Assembly: GCA_902629125.1 (NCBI GenBank) | Contig: CACOPQ010000005.1 | Coordinates: 1 to 64,000 of the forward strand | DNA length: 64,000 nt | Reading direction: 5' to 3' | From: an uncultured Alphaproteobacteria bacterium | Lineage (GTDB): Bacteria > Pseudomonadota > Alphaproteobacteria > Thalassobaculales > Thalassobaculaceae | Shown here: positions 54,230 to 62,750 of the stretch, piece by piece | How the letters are laid out: each line of letters starts with the position of its first letter | Numbering within the stretch: the first letter of the stretch is position 1 | Position numbers and translations under genes: made by a program | The notes under the pieces: model-generated | What the model was told of the DNA's origin: nothing | Database searches by the model: none | Seen by the model: only the letters and a program-made list of their open reading frames with translations

Positions 54230-55390
54230 TTGAAAGAACAGTTTCTAGCAGAATACGCGTCTCTTTCGAGTAAGTCAAAAGGGCGTTTATTCGACGAAAA
54301 GCCGGCGGAGGGACGAACCTTGTACCAGAGGGATCGTGATCGTGTGCTCCATTCTGGTGCCTTTAGAAAACTACAATATAAGACCCAGGTTTTCGTCTAT
54401 CATGAAGGCGATTATTACAGAACTCGTTTAACCCACACCATAGAAGTGGCACAAATAGCAAGGTCGTTGAGTAGGAATCTTAACTTTAACGAAGATCTTG
54501 CAGAGGCTATAGCATTATCACACGATCTAGGACATACACCCTTTGGTCATGCGGGTGAGGAAATACTTAATAAACTTATGAAACCCTATGGTGGATTTAA
54601 TCATAATGAACAGGCATTAAGAATTTTAACAAAAATAGAACGTCGATACCCACGTTTTGATGGATTGAATCTCACTTTTGAAACAATAGACGGTATAATA
54701 AAACACAATGGTCCGCTGAGGGGAAAACCAACTCCTTTATTATTGAACTTAAAGGACTCGATGAAGTTGAATTTTAGAACTTTTGGAACTGGTGAGGCAC
54801 AATTAGCAGCAATTGCTGACGATATTGCATATAATGCCCACGACATAGATGATGGTTTACGGGCTCAGATCTTTAAGATCAATGACCTTGAAAAGCTTAG
54901 TCTTGTGGCACCACTAATATCTAGAATTAAAGCTAACTTTGGCAGTATAGAAGAAAGTCGCTTTATAAGTGAGTTGGTAAGAACAATTGTAAATAAACTA
55001 GTAGCAGACATATTAGCAGAGACGGCCAATCGACTGCAAAAAATCCGGCCGGTTGATCCGGAGGATATTATGAACGCCGAGCAGCCTATCGTTTCATTTA
55101 GCAAAGAGCTAACACCTAAGATAAAACAACTCCGCGAATTTCTATTCGCTAAGATGTATCGGCATTACAAAGTGAATAGGATGGCCAGCAAGGCAAAAAG
55201 GGTGATAAGTGAGTTATTTAATTTATTTATGGAGGAGCCTATAGTTTTGCCTAATGAGTGGCGGTATTTAGACAAAGAAGATCTGAAAAATAACCAAGCG
55301 AGATTAATTTCCGATTATATTGCCGGTATGACCGATAGATATGCCTTGCTGGAGTACGATAGACTATTTGATTTTAAGGCGAAACTTTGA
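54230..55390 (+). CDS. dgt: dGTPase family deoxynucleoside triphosphate triphosphohydrolase
   Basis: An HD-domain protein that hydrolyses dNTPs to the nucleoside and triphosphate. Metal-binding motifs are 'RLTHTIEVAQIAR' (His), 'LSHDLGHTPFGHAGE' (His-Asp) and an Asp in 'IADDIAYNAHDIDDGLR'. The start is decided by AAGGAGG at 54218-54224, five bases before TTG 54230, giving 386 residues; the track's TTG at 54206 lies upstream of that site. It is divergent from erpA and immediately followed by argS. Confidence 0.93.
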   Translation: MKEQFLAEYASLSSKSKGRLFDEKPAEGRTLYQRDRDRVLHSGAFRKLQYKTQVFVYHEGDYYRTRLTHTIEVAQIARSLSRNLNFNEDLAEAIALSHDLGHTPFGHAGEEILNKLMKPYGGFNHNEQALRILTKIERRYPRFDGLNLTFETIDGIIKHNGPLRGKPTPLLLNLKDSMKLNFRTFGTGEAQLAAIADDIAYNAHDIDDGLRAQIFKINDLEKLSLVAPLISRIKANFGSIEESRFISELVRTIVNKLVADILAETANRLQKIRPVDPEDIMNAEQPIVSFSKELTPKIKQLREFLFAKMYRHYKVNRMASKAKRVISELFNLFMEEPIVLPNEWRYLDKEDLKNNQARLISDYIAGMTDRYALLEYDRLFDFKAKL

Positions 55391-57145
55391 ATGAATATAT
55401 TTGAGAAAATAGAAAATATAGTCGAGCAAACTCTTCAAGAAATGCCATTTTGGTATGAAAATGAAAATTTGCCACCGCTAAAAATAAAATTGGAGTCCCC
55501 TAGAGATAAGAGGCATGGAGATTTATCGTCCAATATAGCTATGATTCTTGCAAAAACTATTGGAAAAACACCAAAAGATTTTGCTGCTGAGATATGTTGC
55601 AATCTTGTGGGCGCTGAGTTAATTCAGTCAGCCACTGTTGCGGGACCTGGGTTTATTAACCTGAAATTAAAAGCCGATGTATGGTTTGAATGTGTAAAAT
55701 GTATCCTTCAGTCGGGAAAAGATTTTGGATCTTCTGACTTTGGGGAGAACGAATTCATCAATATAGAGTATGTTTCTGCGAATCCGACAGGGCCCCTGCA
55801 CGCTGCTCATGCAAGAGGTGCTGTTGTTGGCGACACGTTAGCTCGGCTCTTAAAAAAAGTAGGATACCGAGTTTGTAAAGAGTACTACGTAAATGATGCC
55901 GGTACTCAAGTAGATATTTTGGCAAAGTCGACCCATTTGCGATATCTTGAAGCTTTGGGGCACGAAATTGGCACCATCCCGGACGGGCTCTATCCAGGCG
56001 AATATCTTAAAGAAGTGGGGATGGCGTTAGCCAAAAAAGACGGGGACACTTGGGTAGCAGCTCCCGAAAAAGACTGGTTGCCTGTAATCAGAGATTTTAC
56101 TACCCAGTCGTTGATGGGTTTAATCAAATCAGATTTGAGTAATTTAGGTATAGTCATGGATGAATATATATCTGAGCGGTCATTAGTGGCTGCCGGTGAA
56201 GTTGATAACGCTATGAACCTTTTAAAAGAGAAAAAATTAATTTATGAGGGTGTGCTTCAGCGACCAAAAGGAAAACAGTCAGACGATTGGGAGCCACGAC
56301 CGCAACTTCTGTTCAAATCGACTGATTTTGGAGATGATGTGGATCGAGCAATTCAAAAATCTGATGGGTCGTGGACTTATTTTGCTTCTGATGTTGCATA
56401 TCATATCAACAAAATTAAACGTGGATACCTCAAAATGATCGATGTATGGGGTGCTGACCACGGCGGTTACGTGCGCCGTATGCAGGCAGCCGTCAATGCT
56501 GCCTCGGATCATGAAGCAAACCTAGATATTAAAATTTGTCAAATCGTGCATTTGTTGAAAAATGGTAACCCGTTTAGAATGTCGAAACGGGCCGGTACTT
56601 TTATTACGCTCGAAGATGTTTTAAAGGCTGTTGGAAAAGATGTTATAAGATTTATGATGCTAACGAGGCGCAATGATCAGGTCTTGGAATTTGATTTTGA
56701 CACTGTTGTAGCACAAAGTCGTGATAACCCAGTATTTTATGTCCAGTACGCGCACGCGCGATGTTGTTCTGTGATGCGTCATGCATCAAAAATGTTTGGC
56801 AATAAGAGATTGACGTCAGACTTATTGAGTTGTGTCGACTTGGAGAAGTTACGGGATGAAGCAGAGATGGATATAATAAAGGAACTTGCTTCTTGGCCCC
56901 GGATAATCGAAGGCGCTGCGCAAGCTCACGAGCCGCATAGAATTGCTTTCTTTTTAACCGATTTGGCGGGTGCTTTTCACTCGTTATGGAATAAAGGAAA
57001 AGATCACAGTGAATTGCGATTCATCATCGAAGATGATGAAGAGTTGACGCTTGCTCGTTTAGCTTTGATACAGGCGATTATCCTTGTGTTGGCATCGGGA
57101 TTGGAACTAATAGGAATTGAACCGATACAGGAAATGAAATCGTGA
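55391..57145 (+). CDS. argS: Arginyl-tRNA synthetase
   Basis: A class I synthetase of 584 residues. The N-terminal Add1 domain (~5-85) is followed by the catalytic core with the HIGH motif as HAAH in 'SANPTGPLHAAHARGAVVGD' (~135) and the KMSKS counterpart in 'FRMSKRAGTFITLEDV'. The DALR anticodon-binding domain is C-terminal, ending near 'GLELIGIEPI'. Its ATG directly follows the dgt stop, and its stop overlaps the GTG of the SPOR gene. Confidence 0.97.
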   Translation: MNIFEKIENIVEQTLQEMPFWYENENLPPLKIKLESPRDKRHGDLSSNIAMILAKTIGKTPKDFAAEICCNLVGAELIQSATVAGPGFINLKLKADVWFECVKCILQSGKDFGSSDFGENEFINIEYVSANPTGPLHAAHARGAVVGDTLARLLKKVGYRVCKEYYVNDAGTQVDILAKSTHLRYLEALGHEIGTIPDGLYPGEYLKEVGMALAKKDGDTWVAAPEKDWLPVIRDFTTQSLMGLIKSDLSNLGIVMDEYISERSLVAAGEVDNAMNLLKEKKLIYEGVLQRPKGKQSDDWEPRPQLLFKSTDFGDDVDRAIQKSDGSWTYFASDVAYHINKIKRGYLKMIDVWGADHGGYVRRMQAAVNAASDHEANLDIKICQIVHLLKNGNPFRMSKRAGTFITLEDVLKAVGKDVIRFMMLTRRNDQVLEFDFDTVVAQSRDNPVFYVQYAHARCCSVMRHASKMFGNKRLTSDLLSCVDLEKLRDEAEMDIIKELASWPRIIEGAAQAHEPHRIAFFLTDLAGAFHSLWNKGKDHSELRFIIEDDEELTLARLALIQAIILVLASGLELIGIEPIQEMKS

Positions 57146-57990
57146 CGAATTTCTCACATGATGGCGGAGAACCGCCGATACTAAATGACTTTGAAAGGCC
57201 TGTACCGCCAACGCTCAATTCGATAGCGCCAGTTCGTTCAGGGTTGAAAATTTTTCTATTCGTTTTGGTGTTTGGTCTAATGTCTGTGATGGGATTAGTC
57301 TGGTTCGCACTGTACCAAGGTGAATTGATTATTGGAAATGATGACGTGCCTCTGGTTAAAGCGGACACATCACCTATTCGACTAAAACCCGATAACCCAG
57401 GAGGTCTTAACGTACCGAATCAAGACCGGCTAATTCTCAAAAATTTAGAAATGGCAAATCCCTCAAAGCTTGAAATTCCGGAAAAACTCATCCCCAGACC
57501 GGAGCAGCCTATAGCCACTAATGGTAATAACAAACAGATTGCTAATACAGTTAAACAAAAAGTACTAAAAGATCGTCTTCCAGCGCCTCAAATACCAAAA
57601 ATCAAAAGTTCTCAAGGTGACGACGGTGAGTCTAGTAAAATTAAAAATTCAGAAAAGTATAAAAACCTAAAAAATAATAAAATAGAAGTGAGCAAAGATA
57701 CAAAGAAAAACGGACTAAAAACTTCAGTTCAAAGTTTTGAAACGGGTGCTTACAGGATACAACTAGCATCGTTAACTAAACGCCAAGCAGCCGAAAAATT
57801 TCTCAAAAAAGTAAAGATTAGAAATGTTGCCCTGTTGGGAGAAATGACGGGTCGCGTAACAAAGATAAATTTAAAATCAAGAGGGATTTTTTATCGCGTA
57901 CAAGGTGATCTTATTTCAAGAGAAAAAGCCGAAAGAATTTGCAAAACTTTGCGAAGTAAAAAACAAGCCTGCCTTGTAGTTAGAAATTGA
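57142..57990 (+). CDS. SPOR-domain membrane protein
   Basis: A bitopic inner-membrane protein of 282 residues: cytoplasmic N-terminus, one membrane helix (~32-55), a low-complexity periplasmic linker rich in Lys, Asn and Ser, and a C-terminal SPOR domain (~205-280, 'AYRIQLASLTKRQAAEKFLKK') that binds denuded peptidoglycan at division sites. It starts with GTG in a four-base overlap with the argS stop. The argS-SPOR-nagZ order is conserved in Alphaproteobacteria, so a cell-wall role fits. Confidence 0.88.
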   Translation: MTNFSHDGGEPPILNDFERPVPPTLNSIAPVRSGLKIFLFVLVFGLMSVMGLVWFALYQGELIIGNDDVPLVKADTSPIRLKPDNPGGLNVPNQDRLILKNLEMANPSKLEIPEKLIPRPEQPIATNGNNKQIANTVKQKVLKDRLPAPQIPKIKSSQGDDGESSKIKNSEKYKNLKNNKIEVSKDTKKNGLKTSVQSFETGAYRIQLASLTKRQAAEKFLKKVKIRNVALLGEMTGRVTKINLKSRGIFYRVQGDLISREKAERICKTLRSKKQACLVVRN

Positions 57991-58003
57991 TAGGCGCTCT
58001 TGG

Positions 58004-59035
58004 ATGAAAAACCCGATTATTTTTGGTTGCCAAGGTCTTGTGCTTACAGCTCACGAACGATCATTTTTCAAAGAGTTCCCGCCTTTAGGTTTCATCTTGT
58101 TTAAACGCAATTGTAGTACAAAAACGCAAGTGATTTCTCTCATAAATAGTCTTAGAGATGTTGTTGGCGAGAAAGTACCAATATTGATAGATCAAGAAGG
58201 TGGAAGAGTTCAGAGACTATCTCCACCTATATGGAACGCATATCCGCCACCTGAGGTGTTTGGGTTTATTTTTAATTCTGATAAAGAGAAAGCAAGGCAA
58301 TTGATTAAAACCAATTATCAAATAATTGCTTCTGAATTATTTGACCTAGGCATTAATGTAAACTGTGCGCCCGTAATAGATTTAAGTGAAAAGCGGGGCC
58401 ATTTTGTTATTGGTGATAGAGCTCTTGGTAGTGACCCCAAAACTGTTGGTGTACTTGGTAAAGCGGTAATTGAGGGACTAGAAAGTGGCGGGGTTTCCGG
58501 AATGATAAAGCATATCCCCGGGCATGGTCGCGCTGAAGTGGATAGCCATGAGAGTCTTCCAAGGATAGATAGTTGCTTAGACGATTTATTATCGAGAGAA
58601 TTTAGCCCTTTCATACAGCTTCGTTTCGCCGCTGCCGCTATGACTGGCCACCTATTGTTTCCAAAACTGGATCCAACACATCCTGTTACATTTTCGCGCA
58701 AAATCATTAATGATATCATAAGAAATTTGATAAAGTTTGACGGGATACTCCTGAGTGATGATCTTTCTATGAACGCTCTTAGTGGATCTATAGATGACAG
58801 ATATATTAACGCGCTCGAAGCTGGATGCGATGTTGGTTTACATTGCAATGGAAATTTTCAGGAAATGGAACTTGTTGCAAAAGCATGTCCTGGTATTAAA
58901 AACGTTGCTAAAAGTAGAATAAGGGTTTTTCTTAAAAAGGTCGCCGATGTGTCTGAAAATCGAGAAATCTCTGACATTAATGAACTAAATGCAAAACTAC
59001 GCAAAGGACTAAAGGGCTTTTTCAACTTTATGTAA
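58004..59035 (+). CDS. nagZ: Beta-N-acetylhexosaminidase
   Basis: A glycoside hydrolase family 3 enzyme that removes GlcNAc from anhydromuropeptides in peptidoglycan recycling. 'PILIDQEGGRVQRL' (~65), 'KHIPGHGRAEVDSHESLPRID' (~170, containing the His of the catalytic dyad) and 'LLSDDLSMNAL' (nucleophile Asp, ~250) are intact. Its 343 residues are the usual size. It starts 13 bases after the SPOR gene. Confidence 0.95.
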   Translation: MKNPIIFGCQGLVLTAHERSFFKEFPPLGFILFKRNCSTKTQVISLINSLRDVVGEKVPILIDQEGGRVQRLSPPIWNAYPPPEVFGFIFNSDKEKARQLIKTNYQIIASELFDLGINVNCAPVIDLSEKRGHFVIGDRALGSDPKTVGVLGKAVIEGLESGGVSGMIKHIPGHGRAEVDSHESLPRIDSCLDDLLSREFSPFIQLRFAAAAMTGHLLFPKLDPTHPVTFSRKIINDIIRNLIKFDGILLSDDLSMNALSGSIDDRYINALEAGCDVGLHCNGNFQEMELVAKACPGIKNVAKSRIRVFLKKVADVSENREISDINELNAKLRKGLKGFFNFM

Positions 59036-59073
59036 TTAATAGATATTTCTTCTGCGTTGTGATTTGACTAAAG

Positions 59074-59113
59074 TTTTACCGCTTACGTGACTTATTAAAA
59101 CCTAAGCGTAAAA
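59074..59113. other. Inverted repeat in the nagZ-scpA gap
   Basis: TTTTACCGCTTA and TAAGCGTAAAA pair with one bulged base across a 17-base loop, 38 bases after nagZ. No T-run follows. It may weakly end the nagZ message or be a regulator site; nothing else is evident in the 232-base gap. Confidence 0.3.
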
Positions 59114-59267
59114 AGGCTAAGGAATTTATTTTGAAACAACTTATTAATGCTTATACTTGTGTGCCTTTTAAGCATGTTATTTTTGATTAGTTTACAGCAC
59201 CGTCACCAGTGTAGATGTTTTGTCTATGTCCAAATAGCTCTAAAATTTTTTAAGTAAGGCAGATACA

Positions 59268-60062
59268 ATGGTTGAGAAGAACCAAGAATTTGAAGAAGAT
59301 GAGCCAAGATTTTTGAGTGAAAACGAACCCATTCAATTATCATTATTCCTTACTTTAGAGGGTTTTGAGGGCCCTATCGATGTATTATTGTCGTTGGCGA
59401 GAGAACAGAAAGTGGATTTGACGCAAATTTCCATCTTGGAATTAGCGCAGCAATACCTAGAATTCGTGCAGCAGGCACAGTCACTAAACTTAGAAGTTGC
59501 TGCAGATTACCTCGTTATGGCGGCTTGGTTGGCTTACCTTAAATCACGCATTCTGCTTCCTAGAGATGAAGAGGGAGAAAACAGTACGCCGGAAGAGTTA
59601 GCAGAAGCATTGAGATTTCAACTTCGAAGACTTGAGGCCATGAGAAAGGCTGGCAGAGCAATTCTGCAATTGCCTCAGCTCGGGTTGGATGTGTTTTCGA
59701 GAGGTATGCCTGAATTAATAAGCAATGTGACTTCGCCAATTTATGATTTAAGTTTGTTTGAACTTTTAAAAAGCTATGGACAGGTCAAAGTTCGTGGGGA
59801 AGTATCAACATTAAGCATTGTTGCTACACGTTTATACTCGGTGGATGAAGCGATAGAACGACTAAAGAATATGTTAGGAGATATTCCAGATTGGCGGGAA
59901 CTTATAGGTTTCTTGCCAGATGGTTTGAATAATAACTTATTAACTAGATCAGCTGTGGCTTCAACATTTGCCGCTAGCCTAGAGTTAGCTAAAGAAGGTT
60001 ACATCGAGCTTAAGCAAAACAATACCTATGGTCCTATTTTTATAAGACCGCGAGGTATATAA
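59268..60062 (+). CDS. scpA: Segregation and condensation protein A
   Basis: The kleisin subunit of the Smc-ScpAB condensin, 264 residues. 'FEGPIDVLLSLAREQKVDLTQISI' (~30), 'VAADYLVMAAWLAYLKSRILLP' (~85) and the C-terminal winged-helix part ('ASTFAASLELAKEGYIELKQ') are typical. It is followed two bases later by scpB, its obligate partner. Confidence 0.95.
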   Translation: MVEKNQEFEEDEPRFLSENEPIQLSLFLTLEGFEGPIDVLLSLAREQKVDLTQISILELAQQYLEFVQQAQSLNLEVAADYLVMAAWLAYLKSRILLPRDEEGENSTPEELAEALRFQLRRLEAMRKAGRAILQLPQLGLDVFSRGMPELISNVTSPIYDLSLFELLKSYGQVKVRGEVSTLSIVATRLYSVDEAIERLKNMLGDIPDWRELIGFLPDGLNNNLLTRSAVASTFAASLELAKEGYIELKQNNTYGPIFIRPRGI

Positions 60063-60064
60063 AA

Positions 60065-60760
60065 ATGAGCCAAATGGAAAAAAGGGTGATTGGAAAGTTG
60101 CCAGAAAATAAAAAATCCCTCCGAGATGAATATATGGCTGAGATAAGGCTGATGGAGGCACTTTTGTTTGCCAGTCAAAGACCTCTAAAGGTACAAGATA
60201 TTCAGGAAAGATTACCCATTGGTGTCCCCGTTACTGAACTGATTTCCGAGTTGAAAAATGATTATCTGTCGAAGGGTGTAAATCTGGTTAATATTGCCGG
60301 CGGTTGGACGTTTAGAACTGCAGATGATCTAAAGGATAATTTGCGAAGTTTGGTCCAAGTTAAACGGCGGCTCTCGGCGGCGGCAATCGAAACTCTCGCA
60401 ATTATTGCATATCACCAGCCGGTTACAAGAGGTGATATTGAAACTATAAGGGGGGTGGCTGTTAGTAAGGGAACCCTCGACACGTTGCTTGAATGTAACT
60501 GGATACGTCCGCGTGGTAGAAGGAGAGTTCCTGGTCGACCTCTTCAATGGGGAACAAGCGAAGAATTTTTAGAATATTTTGGTTTACAAAATTTGAACGA
60601 TTTGCCGGGTGTAGAAGAATTGAAAGCAACAGGGCTTTTGGAAAAACGGGATAGTCTGACGTCTCTTATCTTGCCGGACGATGCGCTGGTTGAAGAGGAT
60701 TCAGACGAGCAAGACGAACTTTTCCCTTTAGGACATGGGGATGCTTTAGAGGATTGCTAG
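60065..60760 (+). CDS. scpB: Segregation and condensation protein B
   Basis: The winged-helix dimer partner of ScpA, 231 residues: 'EALLFASQRPLKVQDIQERLP' (~30), 'AAIETLAIIAYHQPVTRGDIETIRGV' (~108) and 'GRRRVPGRPLQWGTSEEFLEYFGL' (~155), followed by an acidic tail. With Smc it compacts and segregates the chromosome. Confidence 0.95.
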   Translation: MSQMEKRVIGKLPENKKSLRDEYMAEIRLMEALLFASQRPLKVQDIQERLPIGVPVTELISELKNDYLSKGVNLVNIAGGWTFRTADDLKDNLRSLVQVKRRLSAAAIETLAIIAYHQPVTRGDIETIRGVAVSKGTLDTLLECNWIRPRGRRRVPGRPLQWGTSEEFLEYFGLQNLNDLPGVEELKATGLLEKRDSLTSLILPDDALVEEDSDEQDELFPLGHGDALEDC

Positions 60761-60819
60761 ATTTTATTCTTTCCGCAGAGCATTTTTATTAAATTCAATA
60801 AATCTAGAAGAAGAATGTA

Positions 60820-61893
60820 GTGAAAAGAAAAGCGTTACAGATGACCGGAGTTTGGCATCGGTATGGAAATACCACAGCCCTGGAAAACCTTTCGATTGCT
60901 TTGCATGAGGGAGAGGTGGTCTGCCTATTGGGGCCGTCTGGTTGCGGTAAGTCGACAGCTCTTAGAATAGCTGCAGGGCTAGAGCGGGCGCAAAAGGGTA
61001 TTGTGGAGCTGGGTGATACCATTGTCTCTGACAGCGAGGTTCATTTACCGGCCGAAGATCGAAACATAGGCTTAGTCTTTCAAGATTATGCGCTGTTTCC
61101 TCATCTATCTGTTATAGACAACGTAAAATTTGGATTAAAAAGAGATCGTTCCGGAATGGCTGAAAGTAAAGCCCGTAACGCTTTAGAGATGGTTCATATG
61201 GAAAAATTTCTGAAAAAGTATCCCCATATGTTATCAGGCGGTGAACAACAGAGAGTGGCCTTAGCAAGAGCTCTGGCTCCACAACCTGAAGTTATGCTGT
61301 TGGATGAACCATACTCCGGGCTCGATGCCAGACTTCGTGAAAAGATACGCGATGAGGTATTACACTTATTACGTCAACAGGGTTGCGCAACACTGATGGT
61401 AACGCACGATGCTGAAGAAGCAATGTTTATGGCAGATAAAATAATAGTAATGAATGACGGGCGTGTTATTCAAGTTGGCTCACCAGCTGAATTATATTTT
61501 CAGCCCGTAAACTCGTTTGTAGCAGGTATTTTTGGAGAATTAAATAAATTAAATGGATTAGTGTGCGGGAACAAAGCAATGACGTCTCTGGTTGATTTTC
61601 CCGTACAAAAGTTTGCAACTGGTACTAAGGTTGAAGTAGTTCTGAGACCTGAGGCACTTTGTTTGTTACCGTTAGAGGGATCAGATATTTACTTTGAGGC
61701 GCTAGTAGTCGAGTCGAGATTACTAGGACGAATGAGTTACATTCATTTATCTTCGAAATGCAGAAATCGAGATGGTGAAAACATTAATTTACATTGCAAG
61801 ATGCCTGGCCGGGTTTTACCTTCTACTGGAGAAATCGTGCGAGTTTATGTGGAAGTTGAGCAGACATTCGTTTTTGAAAAAAACAAACAATAG
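60820..61893 (+). CDS. Orphan ABC transporter ATP-binding protein (Fe3+/polyamine type)
   Basis: A 357-residue importer ATPase: LGPSGCGKST (~38), LSGGEQQR (~139), MLLDEPYSGLDARL (~160), and a C-terminal TOBE-like region from ~240. It resembles the FbpC/PotA group, so ferric iron, polyamine or a small anion are candidates. No permease or binding protein gene is beside it; it stands between scpB and tatA, where Alphaproteobacteria usually have nothing. It starts with GTG 60820 after AGAAGAAG. Confidence 0.88.
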   Translation: MKRKALQMTGVWHRYGNTTALENLSIALHEGEVVCLLGPSGCGKSTALRIAAGLERAQKGIVELGDTIVSDSEVHLPAEDRNIGLVFQDYALFPHLSVIDNVKFGLKRDRSGMAESKARNALEMVHMEKFLKKYPHMLSGGEQQRVALARALAPQPEVMLLDEPYSGLDARLREKIRDEVLHLLRQQGCATLMVTHDAEEAMFMADKIIVMNDGRVIQVGSPAELYFQPVNSFVAGIFGELNKLNGLVCGNKAMTSLVDFPVQKFATGTKVEVVLRPEALCLLPLEGSDIYFEALVVESRLLGRMSYIHLSSKCRNRDGENINLHCKMPGRVLPSTGEIVRVYVEVEQTFVFEKNKQ

Positions 61894-61985
61894 CCTAATT
61901 TTAGATGAAGCTCTATTTGTTTATTTTAGGGTGTTTAAGTGCAGACAATATTCTGATGAAAAAAAATTGAGATTGGAGTGTATGG

Positions 61986-62219
61986 ATGGGATTTACGAGT
62001 ATTTGGCACTGGATAATAGTATTGGTAGTTGTTTTAGTTTTATTTGGTGGACGAGGAAAAATATCTTCGATAATGGGTGATTTTGGAAAAGGCCTTAAGA
62101 ATTTTAAGAAAGGTGCGAGTTCTGACGATGATGAGGGGAAAACTTCGAGTAACTTTGAAGTGATAGAAAATGCTCAGAGTATCAAAGAAGATGCTAAGAA
62201 AGATAGTAGCGAAAAGTAA
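61986..62219 (+). CDS. tatA: Sec-independent translocase protein TatA
   Basis: 77 residues: a short periplasmic N-terminus, one membrane helix ('[15 protein letters not shown]'), then the amphipathic helix '[20 protein letters not shown]' and an acidic tail. The FGxGK-like hinge appears as FGGRGK. TatA oligomers form the pathway for folded proteins. tatB follows 44 bases later. Confidence 0.93.
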   Translation: MGFTSIWHWIIVLVVVLVLFGGRGKISSIMGDFGKGLKNFKKGASSDDDEGKTSSNFEVIENAQSIKEDAKKDSSEK

Positions 62220-62263
62220 TTTTAAGACTCTCGATAAAGTATCTAAAGTTCCAGGAGGCAATC

Positions 62264-62587
62264 ATATTAGATTTAGGTTGGCCAGAGTTATTTATTATTA
62301 TGCTAGTCGCCTTAGTAATTGTCGGTCCTAAGGAGTTACCAGGGCTTGTACGCGCGGCAGCATCTTGGTTAAGAAAAACAAAACGGTCCATTAATAATTT
62401 TCAAAACTCGATAGAAGAAATTGCAAGGGAAGTAGAGTTAGACAAGGTAAAAAAAGATGCAGAAGAGCTGCTTATTAATGAAGTGTCTTCTCTGCCTGAA
62501 GATATTGATGAGGTGTTAAAAGTTGATGCTGATCTGGGGGGGGCTAATTTTTCACAGAGACGAGAAGAAAGATCAAAAAGCAAATAA
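62264..62587 (+). CDS. tatB: Sec-independent translocase protein TatB, apparent ATA start
   Basis: The track begins this gene at ATG 62300, but TatB needs the stretch before it: codons from 62264 read 'ILDLGWPELFIIMLV', equivalent to the standard 'MFDIGWPELLLI'. AGGAGG (62253-62258) lies exactly five bases before the ATA at 62264, and no ATG, GTG or TTG is in frame there. Initiation at ATA (AUA), or a base error in an original ATG, is therefore inferred, giving 107 residues. A membrane helix with 'VIVGPKELPGLVRA' and a charged helical tail complete TatB. Confidence 0.85.
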   Translation: MLDLGWPELFIIMLVALVIVGPKELPGLVRAAASWLRKTKRSINNFQNSIEEIAREVELDKVKKDAEELLINEVSSLPEDIDEVLKVDADLGGANFSQRREERSKSK

Positions 62588-62750
62588 AAGAGTGAAACGT
62601 ACTGGAGATTATAGAAGTGTAATAGTTAAACGAATAGAGGTATAACTTTCACCATGATTAAATAATCAAAACGGCTTCGTTCTAATTTTTACGAAGATAT
62701 ATCGTAAGCTTGACTAAAAATGACCGTGGGTTTTGGTACAGGATAAAAAA
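62588..62750. other. Short gap where tatC is expected
   Basis: Only 163 bases separate tatB from serS. In many Alphaproteobacteria tatC (about 750 bases) occupies this place. No TatC-like sequence is visible in any frame; a small hairpin CTTCGT/ACGAAG lies near 62674-62695. Confidence 0.6.

Noticed and set aside
58318-58848. 176-residue minus-strand ORF inside nagZ
   Set aside because: Antisense shadow; Ser/Pro-rich composition reflects nagZ codons.
62300-62587. tatB starting at ATG 62300
   Set aside because: This start removes the conserved TatB N-terminus and lies 41 bases after the AGGAGG, too far for initiation.
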